DNA of 64,000 bases. It comes from Ceriagrion tenellum (lineage: Eukaryota > Arthropoda > Insecta > Odonata > Coenagrionidae). Position 1 is the first letter of the stretch, and every line of letters starts with the position of its first letter. Position numbers and translations under genes: made by a program. Below the pieces are notes generated by a model. The model did not search any database. It worked only from the letters and a program-made list of their open reading frames with translations, and was not told the origin of the DNA. This document shows positions 22,910-35,141 of the stretch, one piece after another. Location: NCBI GenBank assembly GCA_963169105.1, contig OY720637.1, positions 29,693,925 to 29,757,924 on the forward strand, written 5' to 3'.

Positions 22910-25900
22910 ATCTGATTTTCAATCTTAGCGTTCGTACTGTGTTCGTGTTTGAGAATCTCTCAAGCAAATCTTTAAGCTTGAATTAATGATATTGGCGGTA
23001 ACTTGGTGGAATACCTTCAAAATGAAATTATGAATTACTTAGATTTCCACAAAATATTTATTACGTTATTACTAATAATTATTTTGTGGAAAACTTAGCA
23101 ATCATCGTTTTATTATTCGTTTAATTAGTGTATTTATTGATTATTTTGGAAACTTTATCTGGTTATAAAGTTCCCTCAGTACGACTTGGTTATTATTACT
23201 TTTTTGTTGCCTCAGTTCACATCATGTTATCGATTGTTCGTTATGATTTAATTGATAAGTCGTCTGCGTTCTTGTTATGGGGTCTTAGTAGAGACAGATT
23301 TTTTTGCGATCCAGTTTTCCTCTCCTGTGGGCACGGGTTTGAATTCTGGCGGCGTTGAATATTTGCCGTGGAATTCTGATCCCTTTATGGGTGCCGTAGA
23401 GTGAATTATTACAGCCAAGTATTCGATACGCCCTCGAATTTCGCCGAACCTTGACAGAGGGTTTTTCATTCCCGCTACTGACTGCACGAAACTCATGTAG
23501 ACTCGAGTATAAACCTTCCATGATTTGGCTCTGAAATGGTTCATGTAATTTTCTCATTAAATTCATAATTGTGGAGATAATTTGGTTTTCTGTTAAATGA
23601 ATGTGTAAAATAATTTTTGTTCAAATATTAGACTCGTTTTTGGCGTCAGAGTAAAAAAGGTTCCTGTAATTTCGCGCTACCCCAACATGTGTAAAGTTGA
23701 CGTTTCATAACTGCAAAGCAAAGCTTTCGGCACGAACGAAATTGTTATAACGTGTGACTTATAGCTTTATTATTACGTCTTCGGGGTTTAAAGTTTTCAA
23801 CTTTAGTCGAATTATTAGAATGGTGGTCCATTTAGAAACCTTGACCAACCTTTTATGGATTACTTAGCGTCATAGCGCCGTGAGACTTAAACTGTCTTCT
23901 TCCTCTTAAAATTTCAAGAACGAATCAGGTATATCATTTAGTTGACTTTGTTACCTAATTTGACATTGAATTGTTTTTTATTAGCGGGGCATGCCTATCT
24001 CCGCTCGTACGCAACAGTTGATGGTCATCTCGCTGGACGCCGGTTCTCGCCCTCTAATGACGCCTCGATACTCGGGACGCGTTCGTATCTTCCGGGGTTT
24101 GTGCGCGGCGAATGGGTGTTTAAAGCGCCACACTGCCGGGATGAGTTTGCGAATTCTGGGGAATGGTATTTTGGATATGTGTCCTCCGCGTCTTCTTGGA
24201 TCGGGAACATTGGGTCGTGAAACTTTTCTCGTTTCACGGGCGCCACACATCTATCTCCCTCCGTGATGGGATTTGGCGGTTTCTGGTTGGAGAGGAGAGA
24301 TTAGGAAGGGGAATGGATGGACCCTGGATGTGGAGGCATACATTCTCCCTGAAGTTGCCTCGGCGAACCCCGCCTCCTGGGGCCGCCGACGCATGTCTCA
24401 TCGATTTGTGTTATGCGTGCGCTATCAGCCCGAAAGGTGAACTTATCCTCTATTTTCATTAATTTTATCAATTTAATTTTAAGTTTAATTAATTTGATCC
24501 CGGCCTTCATTAATTATGATACGGGTTTTATGCGGAGTGGTGCGTTGCATTGGGAACTAAGGAAGCTTTTCAGATTGGCAAATGATCACGTGTTTGCCAG
24601 CCGGTCGGGAAAGGGACTGCTGTCTTTTCGGAACGCGTAATTACCCATGAAAAGAGTAACATGGGATGAAGATAACAGTCTAAGTATCGTAAGTCAGGAA
24701 AACGAAATTATTGAGAATGTTCAGAATTAGAGAAGCCTGGCAGATCATTTTGTGAACATAAATTAGGGCAGGTGAAACCAATAAGGTATCCAGATAACAG
24801 TTGAGAAGAACAGAGTAATGCGAGAAAAAAATACCCTTAGCCAAAGGAACGTTTATTTATGGGAGTTTAAGTAAAGAACTGAAAGTAAACGTGAGAAAGA
24901 TTGGTTAGAGAAGCCTTTACGTGGAGCTAAGCCGTGTATGGTTCCGAAACTTAATTCATGAGTATTGCCCTTTTTAATGTTATTTAAAATGTATCCACTT
25001 TTGTTGAGTAAAGCGCGTTTTCTTTTATGTTTTTGCGTTTTTGTGTCCGTTCTTTTGCTAAAATATATACCTTCATTATCACCTACCTATAGCTACTACG
25101 GGTAATTTACTGCTACTTATTGTTGAAATTTTGCATAAATAACTTGATCTGAGTGCACTTTCTTCGATTATTTCGCTATGTTTGGTTGTAAAATAAGAAT
25201 CACTCGAGAGAAATTCCTTTTATTTTAAGGTTTAGAAAAAGAAATCTAAAACTATAGTATTTATAAATATGGAATAAAATGATTTTTAAGTTTTTGGACG
25301 CTTAGATATATTTAAAAATCTATATTTGTGTGGCTTTAATATTACTTCGATAGCTAATTTTGTTTTTCATTATCTTTCAGGTAAGAAGCTGTTTTAGTTT
25401 TGGTGTAGTTGATGAATGAGCTTTGGCATCCAAGTATGTAAGTATTTCATTAGCTATTTTACGGTAAAACTTGTTAAGTTACAGATGAAATTTATAGGTT
25501 TGACTGAACATAATCAAAACCCAAATATATGGCATCCCAAGTGGCCAAATATCGTGTGCAATGGCTCGACAGGTCTTCCAAATAACTCGCCAATCTAAAG
25601 AGATATTTTGTAGTCCTACTTTACATGTCTCATGGAATTCTATTTTCCTCCTGTATGAATTGTTGATTAAACTATGCAGTTGGATTTGATATGGGCACTC
25701 ATCAAGGCCATGAGTGTGCATACACCATATGTTCACAAAGTGTTTGCATCTTAATTCAACCTACCATAGGTAGTGTTCATGCAACGTAGATGTAGGTGCT
25801 ATTTAACAAAGAATGTTCGTCAGTGCGGAAGTTCGGTGTAAGACAGGGTTGTCGCGGAGGAAGAAACCAGTGAATTCGTGCGCGTGATAGAGAGAGAGGG

Positions 25901-26390
25901 AGATGAGTGGGTGAAGGGTGAAAGGTCAATCAGGGGGCGTGGTGAGTTCATGGGCACGTGTACGTTCTCGGTGAGTGGTGCCGATGGCCCCCGAAATCCC
26001 ACGTGCGTGCCATTCCAACGGGGCGACCCCGCGCGACCTTTGCTCGCATCACGCCCACGCACGCCCTCCGCCAACGCGCCTCCGCGTGCTCCGGACACGC
26101 GTGATGCCCGCCCCCTTCATGCGCCTATCTCCACCCTGATATTCAGCTTCCTTAAAATGGAGCATGGATGGAATACCTCGTCGTGGGGGAAACGAGTGGC
26201 GACTTTAGTTCATTTGCAATTTTGCGTGAAACTTTGCATACTTGTTCTCACGAGTGATATTTTAACGCGTAGTTTTATGGGACATACATACAGTGCGTAA
26301 TGATTAATTGATGACACAGATTTTTTCCAAATGCGACATTATAGTTTTCTTACTATTTTCATTCTCATCATCATTGATCTTTCAATCCTA
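22910..26390. other. Unassigned sequence with two GC-rich islands
   Basis: Mostly AT-rich. GC- and CpG-rich islands at about 23980-24260 and 25900-26110 open long frames on several strands. The second holds a good splice donor (TCTCG/GTGAGTGG near 25969/25970). No protein domain recognised, so no gene is called. Confidence 0.4.
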
Positions 26391-26392
26391 AG

Positions 26393-26800
26393 AGTTGTTT
26401 ATTGCAGCCTTCCACCCTTCCCTATCTAATGCCTGTTCCCTTACCTCCTGGTATCTATTCCTATGTACTTTCCTCTTTGTTGGGTCCTTGAACTTATTCC
26501 TGGGTCTTCCTCTGGGGACATTTCCCTCTATTTTACCTTCAATATTGTACTTCACCAACCCATTGTGTCTGAGGGTGTGTCCAATCTGGTTCTCCTTTTC
26601 TCTCTGTTGTCCAATATGGTCCTTTCCTCTGCTACTCTTCTGTACACTTCATTATTTCTTATTTTGTCCCTCAATTTTATCTTCAGCATCCTCCTCCAGC
26701 ACCAGGTTTCGCAGGCTTCCAGTCTTCTCTGGTCAGCTTTTCCGATGGTCAGCTTTCCCGATCCATAGAGTGCCACGCTCCACACGAGTCTTTTCACATA
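26393..26800 (-). mobile_element. LINE-D 3' fragment
   Basis: Minus strand: MKRLVWSVALYGSGKLTIGK, a RLEACETWCWRRMLKIK block, then EVYRRVAEERTILD and RTR-D-PSDTMGW. This is the post-RT region of a LINE related to but distinct from LINE-A, and a second copy lies at 41.2 kb. The downstream part is frameshifted. Confidence 0.8.
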
Positions 26801-27009
26801 CTATTTTCATTGGGGCTAACAAATATCAAAGTATGCGATTACCTGATTCCAGTTTAATCAATCAAAACATGGTATGTGAGAAAAGAGTACTTCAGTATGA
26901 GCTATGGAAGGAGCAAAGTGAGTGGTGGGAAGAGGTGAGGAGGAGTGGACGGTTACTTTAGGATGTTAGGTTAGCCGGGAAGGGAAAGGAAAAGAATAGG
27001 TTTTTTGGG

Positions 27010-28080
27010 CGGCATGAAAATAGTTGGGTAGTATACTGTGATCGACAAGGAACTATTTGTTGATAGGGCACTGCGCATGCAAAAATCCATAGGAATTTTG
27101 TGAAGTTACTCATGTTTAACTCCTTAACCGGTAGGCTATCACCTTAAGTGGCGTAAAATCGGTAGATTATCTGGTACGAGAATGTATTCCCAAAATTATT
27201 TCCTTCTTTCTGGCGATAACTTCTAGGGATTTATAGGTTTTAAATGCTCCCTTTCTCTCTATCTTTATTTTGTTTTCCAATTGCGTATTGTAGTTTTTAC
27301 TCCTACTTCTGGAGCCGTTTTGCTACGGTCCGACTGCAGTGTTTGTTGACTCTTGAACTGGAGCAGGCAGTAGTATTTCAATCATTGCGAATTCCCGGAT
27401 CCCATGGGTAACATTTGCCATTCGCCAAGCTTTCCAGCTAGGTTGATTGGCTTCATGAATGTTTAATGACTTCATTGGCGTAGATTCTCCCGTTTCGAGC
27501 TCCTGATTGGATATGGCCGGCGTAAATGTTTAAGTGACTTCGTAGAGATACCTAGAACACCAAAGCAAACAAGTTTTTCCGCCATCGAAAAAAAACCTTG
27601 GGGATTCTGTGGGTCGAATAGCTTAGGTCTACTTTTCATTCGACGTTGCATAAATTATCAATGATCCGCTGTGATTTCAGTTCATTACTTTCCGTGTGAT
27701 TGATATTCATACCGTTTATTACGAATGTGTAGCCTCTATTCTTATTTTTTTAGATTGATTGATTCTAAAATTGATTAATGCACATTGATTGGCTTTCAGT
27801 AAGGTCTCCGATGTTAGATCCGTTCTCCATAAATTTAGCATTTTAGCGTTAACTGTCAGGTTTTGGTAAAACAAGAACATTTAAATCAAAGCATATTTGG
27901 TCCGAAAGCTTGGTAAATAATGGTTTAGTTTAATGTTATTTAATTTCGAAATTTTGTAAATGTTGTCGAAAAATTGATCATAAACTCACTGGTAAATTAT
28001 TTTTTGTCATTTTTAAAATAATCGCCCGTTATTTGATGATACATCGTGACACTTTGTCGAGAAAGGGATATATCTTTTGT
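27010..28080. other. Unassigned sequence
   Basis: Short direct similarity within 27.44-27.58 kb (GATTGGCTTCATGAATGTTTAA and a diverged repeat). Otherwise nothing recognised. Confidence 0.4.
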
Positions 28081-28084
28081 CAAC

Positions 28085-28230
28085 TAAACTTCTGGAAGAA
28101 ATCTTGAACCGGCTGGGTAGTTGGCTGGATGGGTTGTTTGCTCCTGACTATGATTGAGGGAAGGATGTTGAAGAAAAGGTTAAGAGGAAAAAGGAGAATT
28201 GTTTTATTGGGAAGGATGAAGATTGCTGCG
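28085..28230 (+). mobile_element. LINE-A fragment
   Basis: Nucleotide match to GRWLDGL-and VIEGRMLKKR-type blocks of LINE-A, heavily decayed. Confidence 0.55.
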
Positions 28231-28234
28231 TTAT

Positions 28235-29160
28235 TTAAACAAATGACATATTTCTCATGCTAATACCTCGTTAGATATCTAACAGCTAGTAGTTTCTAGA
28301 ATTTCCCTACTCTTTATTTTGTTAAAAAAATATTTTTTTCAGAATTTTAGAAAATCCTCTGTTGTCAAGGCGTTTAATCCGCAAACTTGAAGATAGTTAT
28401 TCTAGTGAAAGAGTTACATGGATAAATTAATTTAATTGCTGAGAATTCAGGTCAAATTAAACCACCTGTATTACTGCACCATTAATATATAAGGTGTGCA
28501 GAGAGGGAGTGGTTTATGTCCTAATTAATTGTTTGGAGAAAAGCAGGAAAGGAGGCGATTTGTCTCAACTGCGGTGAATTGCTGTACCCTGTGTGAGGAA
28601 GAGTAAACTTTGGACTTACCTGACTTAGCCCCTGGAATGTGGACGACATGTTTTGTTCAGACATGCCATAATACGTAATGTATCGATGTTGGACTTACAC
28701 CACTTCTGCATGGCAAGCGTCGTATGTTTCATGCTTCTTTTTAGCTTCTGAAATTAAACAACGAACTTCGAATGTGGCCCTCACTATGGCTGAGGAAGAA
28801 CATCGCCCAAACTACGTTAAGGTGGTTGGAGCGGAATCTGAAGTCGTTGAGTGTACATTTTAATAACTTTTAAGTGAGTCAAAAAAATTATCGGACCACA
28901 CTTCACTTCAGGACATCAACTTATATATTAGAAATAACCATGAATCGATTTCAAATATTAATGATGCAAGAATTATATTTTAAAATTTTCGTCCCTGTTA
29001 AAGCTTTGTTATGACTTGGAGTTACGGCGCGGAATTCGAAATTTAAATGAAAATCGTATGTAAATACCTGTTTTTTAGCCGGCATTATACCTCGTTATTT
29101 AATAAGAAATTTTATGATGGTATCAAAGGTATTGTGTCGCGTTTAAGAAACTATCTGTAT
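28235..29160. other. Unassigned sequence
   Basis: AT-rich, nothing recognised. Confidence 0.4.
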
Positions 29161-29164
29161 GTAC

Positions 29165-29905
29165 TTGTGATGGGTCGATCCCAAAATTTTAGTGATTCCA
29201 ATTCCGATTCTGGCATTTCGATACCGATTCTTTGTGTTCTGATACCATCGATTTGATGCCACTGACGCTTTACTGCATTATTCACCTTAATAACTTCGAC
29301 ATCAGGAGATGTGGGGGTAGTTAGTGCTCCAGGAAAAGAACAGCTGTGGCCTACTTCATCTGATGTTGAACAGGAACTCACTGAGTCACTATGTACTTCA
29401 CTTTGAGTGGGAGGCGACAATACAGGTAATTGAACCGTCAATGGTGAAATTTGAAGTGCACCAACTTTCGGTGATGAGGCCTCTGCTAGGGACAAAGATA
29501 TTGTTTATTAAAATGTTTTAATAATTTCGACGCGGATTTTGAAGTTCCACCGCGGGAAATTCTTGCGTGGCAGTGGACGCACACGGCATATTGATCATTT
29601 ATAGGATCAGTGTGAAAATGATTCCACTCTATAGACATTGCAACGCTCAATAAAACTCAACTACGACATCGTGGTGCACCTAGAAAATGTATTATGTATC
29701 TCAAACTACGCCGATTAAAAATGTGTATTTTTGCTCGAGTACGTGGCGCGAAAATTTAAATGATCGTGAATCTGTGAAGCACGGTCGTGCATAAGTTCGT
29801 GGTTTGTAGGATTACCGGAATCGGGATCGATTTCTCACGTTTAAATACTCTTTCCCGATTCTGATTCTTGGCCTAGAATCGAAGAATGGGGTCGACCCAT
29901 TGCTA
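29165..29905 (-). mobile_element. hAT-like DNA transposon, internally deleted
   Basis: Ends TTGTGATGGGTCGATCCC and GGGGTCGACCCATTGCTA are inverted repeats. The right end read inward, TAGCAATGGGTCGAC, fits the hAT end pattern. Subterminal CGATTCCGATTC-like repeats resemble those of the hAT MITE at 47.9 kb. An exact 8-bp target duplication is not visible. The interior encodes a BED zinc finger, listed separately. Confidence 0.75.
29170..29638 (-). pseudogene. BED-type zinc finger N-terminus of a hAT transposase, frameshifted
   Basis: An ATG at 29638 (minus strand) starts a 50-codon frame, MSIEWNHFHTD, then a C-x2-C pair (VCVHCHARI), then KSASKLLKHFNKQYLC with the histidine and following Cys/His side of the finger. 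A stop at 29486-29488 ends it. The next frame, from 29495, continues as a Ser/Thr/Pro-rich linker (SPKVGALQISPLTVQLPVLS and on) to about 29170. BED fingers bind DNA at transposon ends, and this order (BED finger, then disordered linker) is usual in hAT/ZBED transposases. The catalytic RNase H-like and dimerisation regions are missing. The single frame change suggests recent decay. Confidence 0.75.
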
Positions 29906-30037
29906 ATCTGTGCATATGTCATCGAATCATTTCAAAATACCTCTCAAGTGCCAATAGACTGTATTGATATAGTGTTAAAATACCCAGAAACCAAATGGAG
30001 GACATGCAATTTTTTTGCTTTCATCTGTTCGTATTTA

Positions 30038-30594
30038 GGTAGTATGAGCGCAATACCATTTTACCTGGAAATCAATGAATTTGGTCTCATTTTAAAGAAA
30101 AATATCTCACCCTTCTAATGGCATCAAAATGTCAACCCCTTACCGCATTACTTTCGGAGTTATTTGCCAAAACATACAACCCATTTTACATGGGAAATGG
30201 TAAGTGCATGTACTCCAGAGAGACATTATTTGCAAAATGATGAATTTCTAACAGTTAGATATCGTAAAAAAAACTAACAGCGACTAGTTTGTATGTTTTC
30301 TCAACTATTTTTTTTAATTAATCATATTGTCACCGCAATAGGTTCTTGGGTATCACAAAAAACCTTCCGTTTTCAAGGAGTTTTAAACGCACCTCGCGAA
30401 AAAAAATGAGTCAAGTTGAAGACTCATTTAGATATTTTCATTTAATTACTAACCATTTCTGTCAGATAAATCTGTATTATTGCACTATTAATAATGCAAT
30501 ATTTAATTGATTGGACCTACAGCTGGTGAAATTAAAACGTATAAATCGAGTATGGTCTCTATTATGACTAGGGAACTAACTCGCTCGGACTACC
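30038..30594 (+). mobile_element. M1 TIR element, full length
   Basis: 557 bp. Ends GGTAGTATGAGCGCAATA and CTAACTCGCTCGGACTACC. Flanked by TTTA and TTGA, decayed versions of TTAA. Non-coding. Confidence 0.85.
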
Positions 30595-30598
30595 TTGA

Positions 30599-31172
30599 TA
30601 ATGATTACGCATATGAAAAGTTGCTCGCAAATCTGTACGAAAACGGGAATGGCTCGAACCATTTTGAACGCATAATTTACAGAGAGCGCTTCGACCGTCA
30701 CCCGGCAACGCCTGCAAAAGGTGTTCCTCCGATGTATGTTCGACACCTCATCCAGCAGTTGACCACATCAAAACGCTGAAGTGCGTTCCCCCCGTCTGCT
30801 GGCTCCATCGCTGCCTAAGCTGTCCCGAGTCATCAGGCGCAAACGCGGAGAGAACCCATGATCAAGGAAGTTCGGCAGGAAAATTCCATTAAGGAAACTT
30901 TTAGTTCGGATACGAGCACTTTCATGCCACGTAGCGCCCTTCGAAGAACGCAAGGAATTCGGAGATGTTTGAGGCTGTAATGACTAGAGGGAACCACAAC
31001 GAATGCTAACGCCATAAGGCCCCAAAATAGCTTCGGAGAGGTGCCGTAAGCACTACCAGGGAAATTATAGCAGACGCTCTTAGAATGTGAACACGGATTG
31101 CGAATATCTACAGGAAATTGCAGTATGCGGCTAAACTGGGCGGATTATTACACCGTGTATCACAATTTACCA
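30599..31172. other. Unique 574-bp segment between two inverted M1 copies
   Basis: GC-richer than its flanks. An open plus frame enters from the M1 end and runs to 30779 (SDYLDNDYAYEKLLANLYEN and on, ending LIQQLTTSKR). No domain recognised. It could be host DNA captured between two M1 insertions, or the interior of a larger composite element. Confidence 0.5.
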
Positions 31173-31176
31173 TTAA

Positions 31177-31549
31177 GGTAGTGCGAGCGAGATAGTTCCC
31201 TAATCATAATAGAGACCGTATTCGATATATACGTTTTGATTTCAACATCTGTGGGACATGAATTAAATATTGCATTATTAATGGTGCAATAATATAGTTT
31301 TACATGACAGAAATTGGAAGTAATCAAATGAGAATATCTAAATTAGTCATTGACTTGACTCATTTTTTTCACGCGGTACGTTTGAAACTCCATCAACACG
31401 GAAGGCTTATTGTGATCCCGAAGAATTTACTGCGGTGACAATATGATTAATTTTCAAATGTAGTTGAGAAAACATACACACTACACGCTGTTAGTTGTTT
31501 ACGACATCTAAGAGTCAGAAATACCTTTGTAAATTTTTGTAAATAATGT
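31177..31549 (-). mobile_element. M1 TIR element, truncated, inverted relative to 30.0 kb copy
   Basis: Starts GGTAGTGCGAGCGAGATAG after TTAA (31173-31176) and follows M1 in reverse to the middle of the element, where it stops at about 31549. Confidence 0.85.
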
Positions 31550-31904
31550 ATTCATTCATTTTCTTGGTTAGCAGAGATCTCATTCGTGCGGTAGCATTGC
31601 GTGGGAGGAGCAGGAAATGGAAATCTTGCGGGAGCGGAGAAAAAACTCTCGAAGGACACGAGATTGAACGTGACAAGGTGAAATTTTCATCACGTACTAT
31701 TCAATTTGCTCTCGCGCACGCGAGTTGTCCCATCTGGCCTTTTCTCTCGCCTTGCGGTCCTCTTGCGTCTGCCGATCAGCTGACTCTCTCCCTTTTCGCT
31801 GCTACTGCTGCCATGTGTCGAGTTTTTTTTATTATTTTCATTGAGTGTAGTCCCTCTCTTTATTTTTACGTCGCCGGAAAATTTTTATATTTATTTACCG
31901 GCGT
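31550..31904. other. Unassigned sequence
   Basis: Open frame of 120 codons (31546-31908) without a recognisable domain. No element seen. Confidence 0.35.
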
Positions 31905-32576
31905 CTAGGACAAAGAAAGCGAAGCTTGTGATTAAAGTTGGAGGACGCTAACTAGAGTAAGTAGAACTGTTTAATTACTTAGGTAGCACGCTAGAAAATG
32001 GGCATAGTAGCAAAGACACACGGAAGAGAATTACGTTAGCTTAGGAGGCGTTTATTAATAGAAGGGAGTTGATGACGAAGACAATGGGTAAGGATGTGAA
32101 GAAGAGGCTGGTGAAGAGTTTGATATGGAGCGTAGCGTTGTATGGGGCAGAAATGTGGACCCTGAGAAAGGAGGACGAGAATAAGCTGCAGGCATTTAAG
32201 ATGTGGGTGTGGAGAAGGATGGAGAAGGTTAGGTGGACGGAAAGGAAGACTAACGAGGAAGTGCTGGAGATTGTGGGCGAGGAAAGGAAACTTTTGAATG
32301 AAATCCGGGAAAGTCAGGGTAGGTGGCTGAAGGATGTAATAAAGGGTGATGGGTTGCTGAAGAGTGTGATAGAGGGAAGGATGTTGGGCAAGCGGGGAAG
32401 GAGAAGGAAGAGGATAGGTTTCATGGACGGGATGAAGAAGGGTATATCTTATGCAGAGGCGAAAAAGGATATACTAAGGGGAGATAGGTCCCTGAATGCG
32501 TAAAAGACCGGGAGGAGATTCTCTGACATTCAACAAAACCTATCTTTATTGGTAGAATACATAATAATAATAATAA
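31905..32576 (+). mobile_element. LINE-A 3' end, best-preserved copy
   Basis: The last 144 codons (32069-32503) are uninterrupted: KRLVKSLIWSVALYGAEMWT near residues 11-30, then AFKMWVWRRMEKVRWTERKT near 43-62, NEEVLEIVGEERKLLNEI, RESQGRWLKDVIKGDGLL, SVIEGRMLGKRGRRRKR, the FMDGMKK block, and AEAKKDILRGDRSLNA before TAA. A short untranslated end (AAAACCTATCTTTATTGGTA) and a (TAA)n tail follow. The upstream RT-proximal part (31905-32068) has stops. This lies in the C-terminal region after the RT of an endonuclease-reverse-transcriptase type LINE. 5'-truncated, so not active. Confidence 0.92.
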
Positions 32577-32579
32577 TTT

Positions 32580-33010
32580 ACCGGCGAGGTTTATTCCTCC
32601 CCCCCTACAAAATGAGATTGCGAGTGGCCGATCCTTGGATTTTCCCAGTGAGCAATGTGAAAAAATAATAATTAATTCACTGAAAAGAAGCCGTCGACGG
32701 AAGAATTTCCGTGTTATAGTGAGCGCAGAATTTACCGGTTCGATATTTAATCAGCACCGTGTATTTGGCGCCAAGGTCGCCGTGGCGACAAGATGTTTGA
32801 CTAATTACTTCCCCCTGGAGTTTTCTTTGGTGCTCCGCCTACCCTATTTTTATATCAATTGCAGACGTAACATGTATGCTGACCTTTGACCTTTGGTTAC
32901 TTGGTTGTGACCTAGCACTACGGAGATCTCTAAAACAATAGCATAATCTGCTGTAAATTTTTCGCAGATCTCCGGGTAAGATGCTCCATCTTGTTTGCCG
33001 CCGACGTTTC
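32580..33010. other. Unassigned sequence
   Basis: No feature recognised. Confidence 0.4.
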
Positions 33011-33011
33011 A

Positions 33012-33394
33012 AAAAAATCTTTAACTTGATTCATTTTTTTCGCGCGGTACGTTTGAAACTCCTTCAAAACGGAAGGTTTTTTGTGATACCCAAGAACCTA
33101 CTCCGGTGACAATAGGAATAATTTTCAAATATAGTTGAGAAAACATACAAACTCCTTGCCGTTAGTTTTTTTACGACATCTGTTTGAAATACCTCATTTT
33201 AAAAAAATGTCACTCTGGAGTGCATATACGTACCATTTCCCATGTAAAAGGGCTGGAATTTTTTGCAAATATCTCCGGAAGTAATGTGGTCAGGGGTTGA
33301 ATTTTTGGAGTCATTAGAAAGGAAAGGTATTTTTCTTTAAAATGAGATCAAATTCATTGATTTCTAAGTAAAATGATATTTCGCCTTAACTACC
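33012..33394 (-). mobile_element. M1 TIR element, truncated
   Basis: Reverse-orientation copy preserving the end ATATTTCGCCTTAACTACC next to TTAA (33395-33398). The other end is lost near 33012. Confidence 0.85.
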
Positions 33395-33399
33395 TTAAT

Positions 33400-33900
33400 A
33401 CGGTAAACTTTTCCATGGTGGAGCGTGATTTTTTTTTTCACATTTTTTCGGAACGCACCCTCAAGAGGGTCTGGGTGAAGGAATTTTACCTCCCTGCCCT
33501 CAAGAGCCTCGTACAGGCGATGAATTTTATTTACGGGGTCAATGCGCAGCCAACCCCGTTCCGGTCCCGTGCGACTCCTGGAACAGGGGGAGGGAGGTCA
33601 GGAGGAGACCTGCGGCTCCCTCCCACTCCTCTCCCTTACTTCAATTAATTCAAGTTAATTATTTAGTAACCGCCGTTTTACGAGAGAGTTCCGGTTTCTG
33701 CGGCGCCCCGCATTTGTTTTCCCTCTCACCTCTCTCTTTGTCTCGGCTTAGTTACTCCTCCATGATGGCGTCTTTCCGGGCGCCGGAAAGCTGGTCGCCC
33801 ACGGAGAATGAATAATGTTTATTGGCCGACTCGCCTTTTATTTCTCAGGAGGTTTTTGTTTGGGGCTGCGCAGATAAAAAGTCCCAGGCGTCGCAGTTAT
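33400..33900. other. Unassigned sequence
   Basis: Includes a GC-rich stretch at 33.54-33.64 kb. No gene recognised. Confidence 0.4.
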
Positions 33901-33904
33901 GAAG

Positions 33905-34228
33905 GAAATGATGGGGCAGAAACGTGGACTCTAAGAAATGTGGACAGGAATAATACATACCAATCACGCCGTTCCCTTCCGGGGTGGGCACTTTCACAAA
34001 GTTTCACTCATAAATACATATCTGTACTCCTAACTCAACTTCAATAATTTCCTCCATACTGACCTATCCTTGCAAACCTCTTTTGCCTCATTTACACCCA
34101 TACACTGCTTCATACACGCCCTCTTGTTTTTAAGACAGTAATAAAATAGTAAGATATCGATCGGGCGTGGAGGAGGATGGGGAAAGTGCGGTGGACGGAA
34201 ATGAAGACAAACGAGAAAGTGATTGGTA
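33905..34228 (+). mobile_element. LINE-A, two short remnants
   Basis: 33905-33955 carries GAETWTLRNVDR and 34160-34228 carries AWRRMGKVRWTEMKTNEKVI, with unmatched sequence between. The second piece joins LINE-B in opposite orientation exactly at about 34228. Confidence 0.7.
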
Positions 34229-34765
34229 TGATTTCTACATCTGCATGCTGCCCTGATAGCCGCCGCATGGGCGTGTGGCAGGGGGTGTTATTACACCAGC
34301 CGTGTAAAGATGTAAGGGATAAGGTTTTGGGAGAAGAAATGGTGACGTGTATTATGGGAGTGTATTTAGTAGTTCGGCAATGTATCTCTTCAATTTTAAC
34401 GCTTCTGTCAGGCCTGGAGATGTAGTGAGGCTCAATGATAATATTCTTTGTGTCACTCTGAAACACACCAGTTCTGAATTTCTCAAGCAAGCTAAGCCTA
34501 GTTTGTAGCCTCCGAGTCTCTAGAGGCTACCACCATAATCCGTCTGAAAGTTGGGATACAGTATTGTTCGCTCGTAGCTGTTTTAACGAATAACGTACTG
34601 CTTATCTTTATCCTCTTTTATAAATCTTTATGACCAGGTCCGCAAATGCGGCGTATTCGAGGTGTGGCCCAACTAGAGCGAAGCAGCACATCTCTTTTAC
34701 TTTTTTATCCTAGGACCTTCCTGTTATACGCTTAAAGAAATTTTGTTTCTTTAATGCTATGCCAC
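34229..34765 (-). mobile_element. LINE-B 3' end, minus strand
   Basis: Minus strand has SLLEKFRTGVFQSDTKNIII-type sequence, HYISRPDRSVKIEEIHCRTT and the GTAGATG-type 3' end near 34229. The upstream part reaches ALKKQNFFKRI. Broken by stops. Confidence 0.8.
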
Positions 34766-34769
34766 CTGT

Positions 34770-35137
34770 ATTTTGTATGTATGTTCCCCACGACATATCA
34801 GAAGTTGATTCCGAAATATTTTCACTTTATCTCATGATTTTTTGTTTACTCCACCCGCATTGTAGATATGTCATGTGTGTGATGGCTTTCGTTAGAACGA
34901 TGAATGGGACAGTGTCACAAAGTGAAGACCATACAGGAATTATAAACGTTGGATCGGGTACACATTGGATAAAGCTGCATGCTGATGAAACTTCTTCCAT
35001 TATTCCTGTTTTCTAAACTCGGAAAATTTTAAAGGGCGCAGTAAATTTGTTGACACATCCATACTCCTCCATTCCCTGGGGGGGTAACTTTGAACCGAGG
35101 GCTCTTTGACTCACACTTGCCTTTCGACGCACTTGCC
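34770..35137. other. Unassigned sequence
   Basis: Open frame of 85 codons at 34759-35016, overlapping the LINE-B edge. Not recognised. Confidence 0.35.
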
Positions 35138-35141
35138 TTAA

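Noticed and set aside
23320..23400. Possible SINE with B-box-like GGTTTGAATTC
   Set aside because: Only one copy and no pairing tRNA arms found.
23942..24266. Overlapping frames on both strands in a GC-rich island after an acceptor-like tract
   Set aside because: No domain and no single frame stands out; could be an exon but not supportable.
26395..26961. 188-codon plus-strand frame
   Set aside because: It is the antisense of the LINE-D fragment.
26925..27010. Possible LINE-A remnant
   Set aside because: Too short and diverged to assign.
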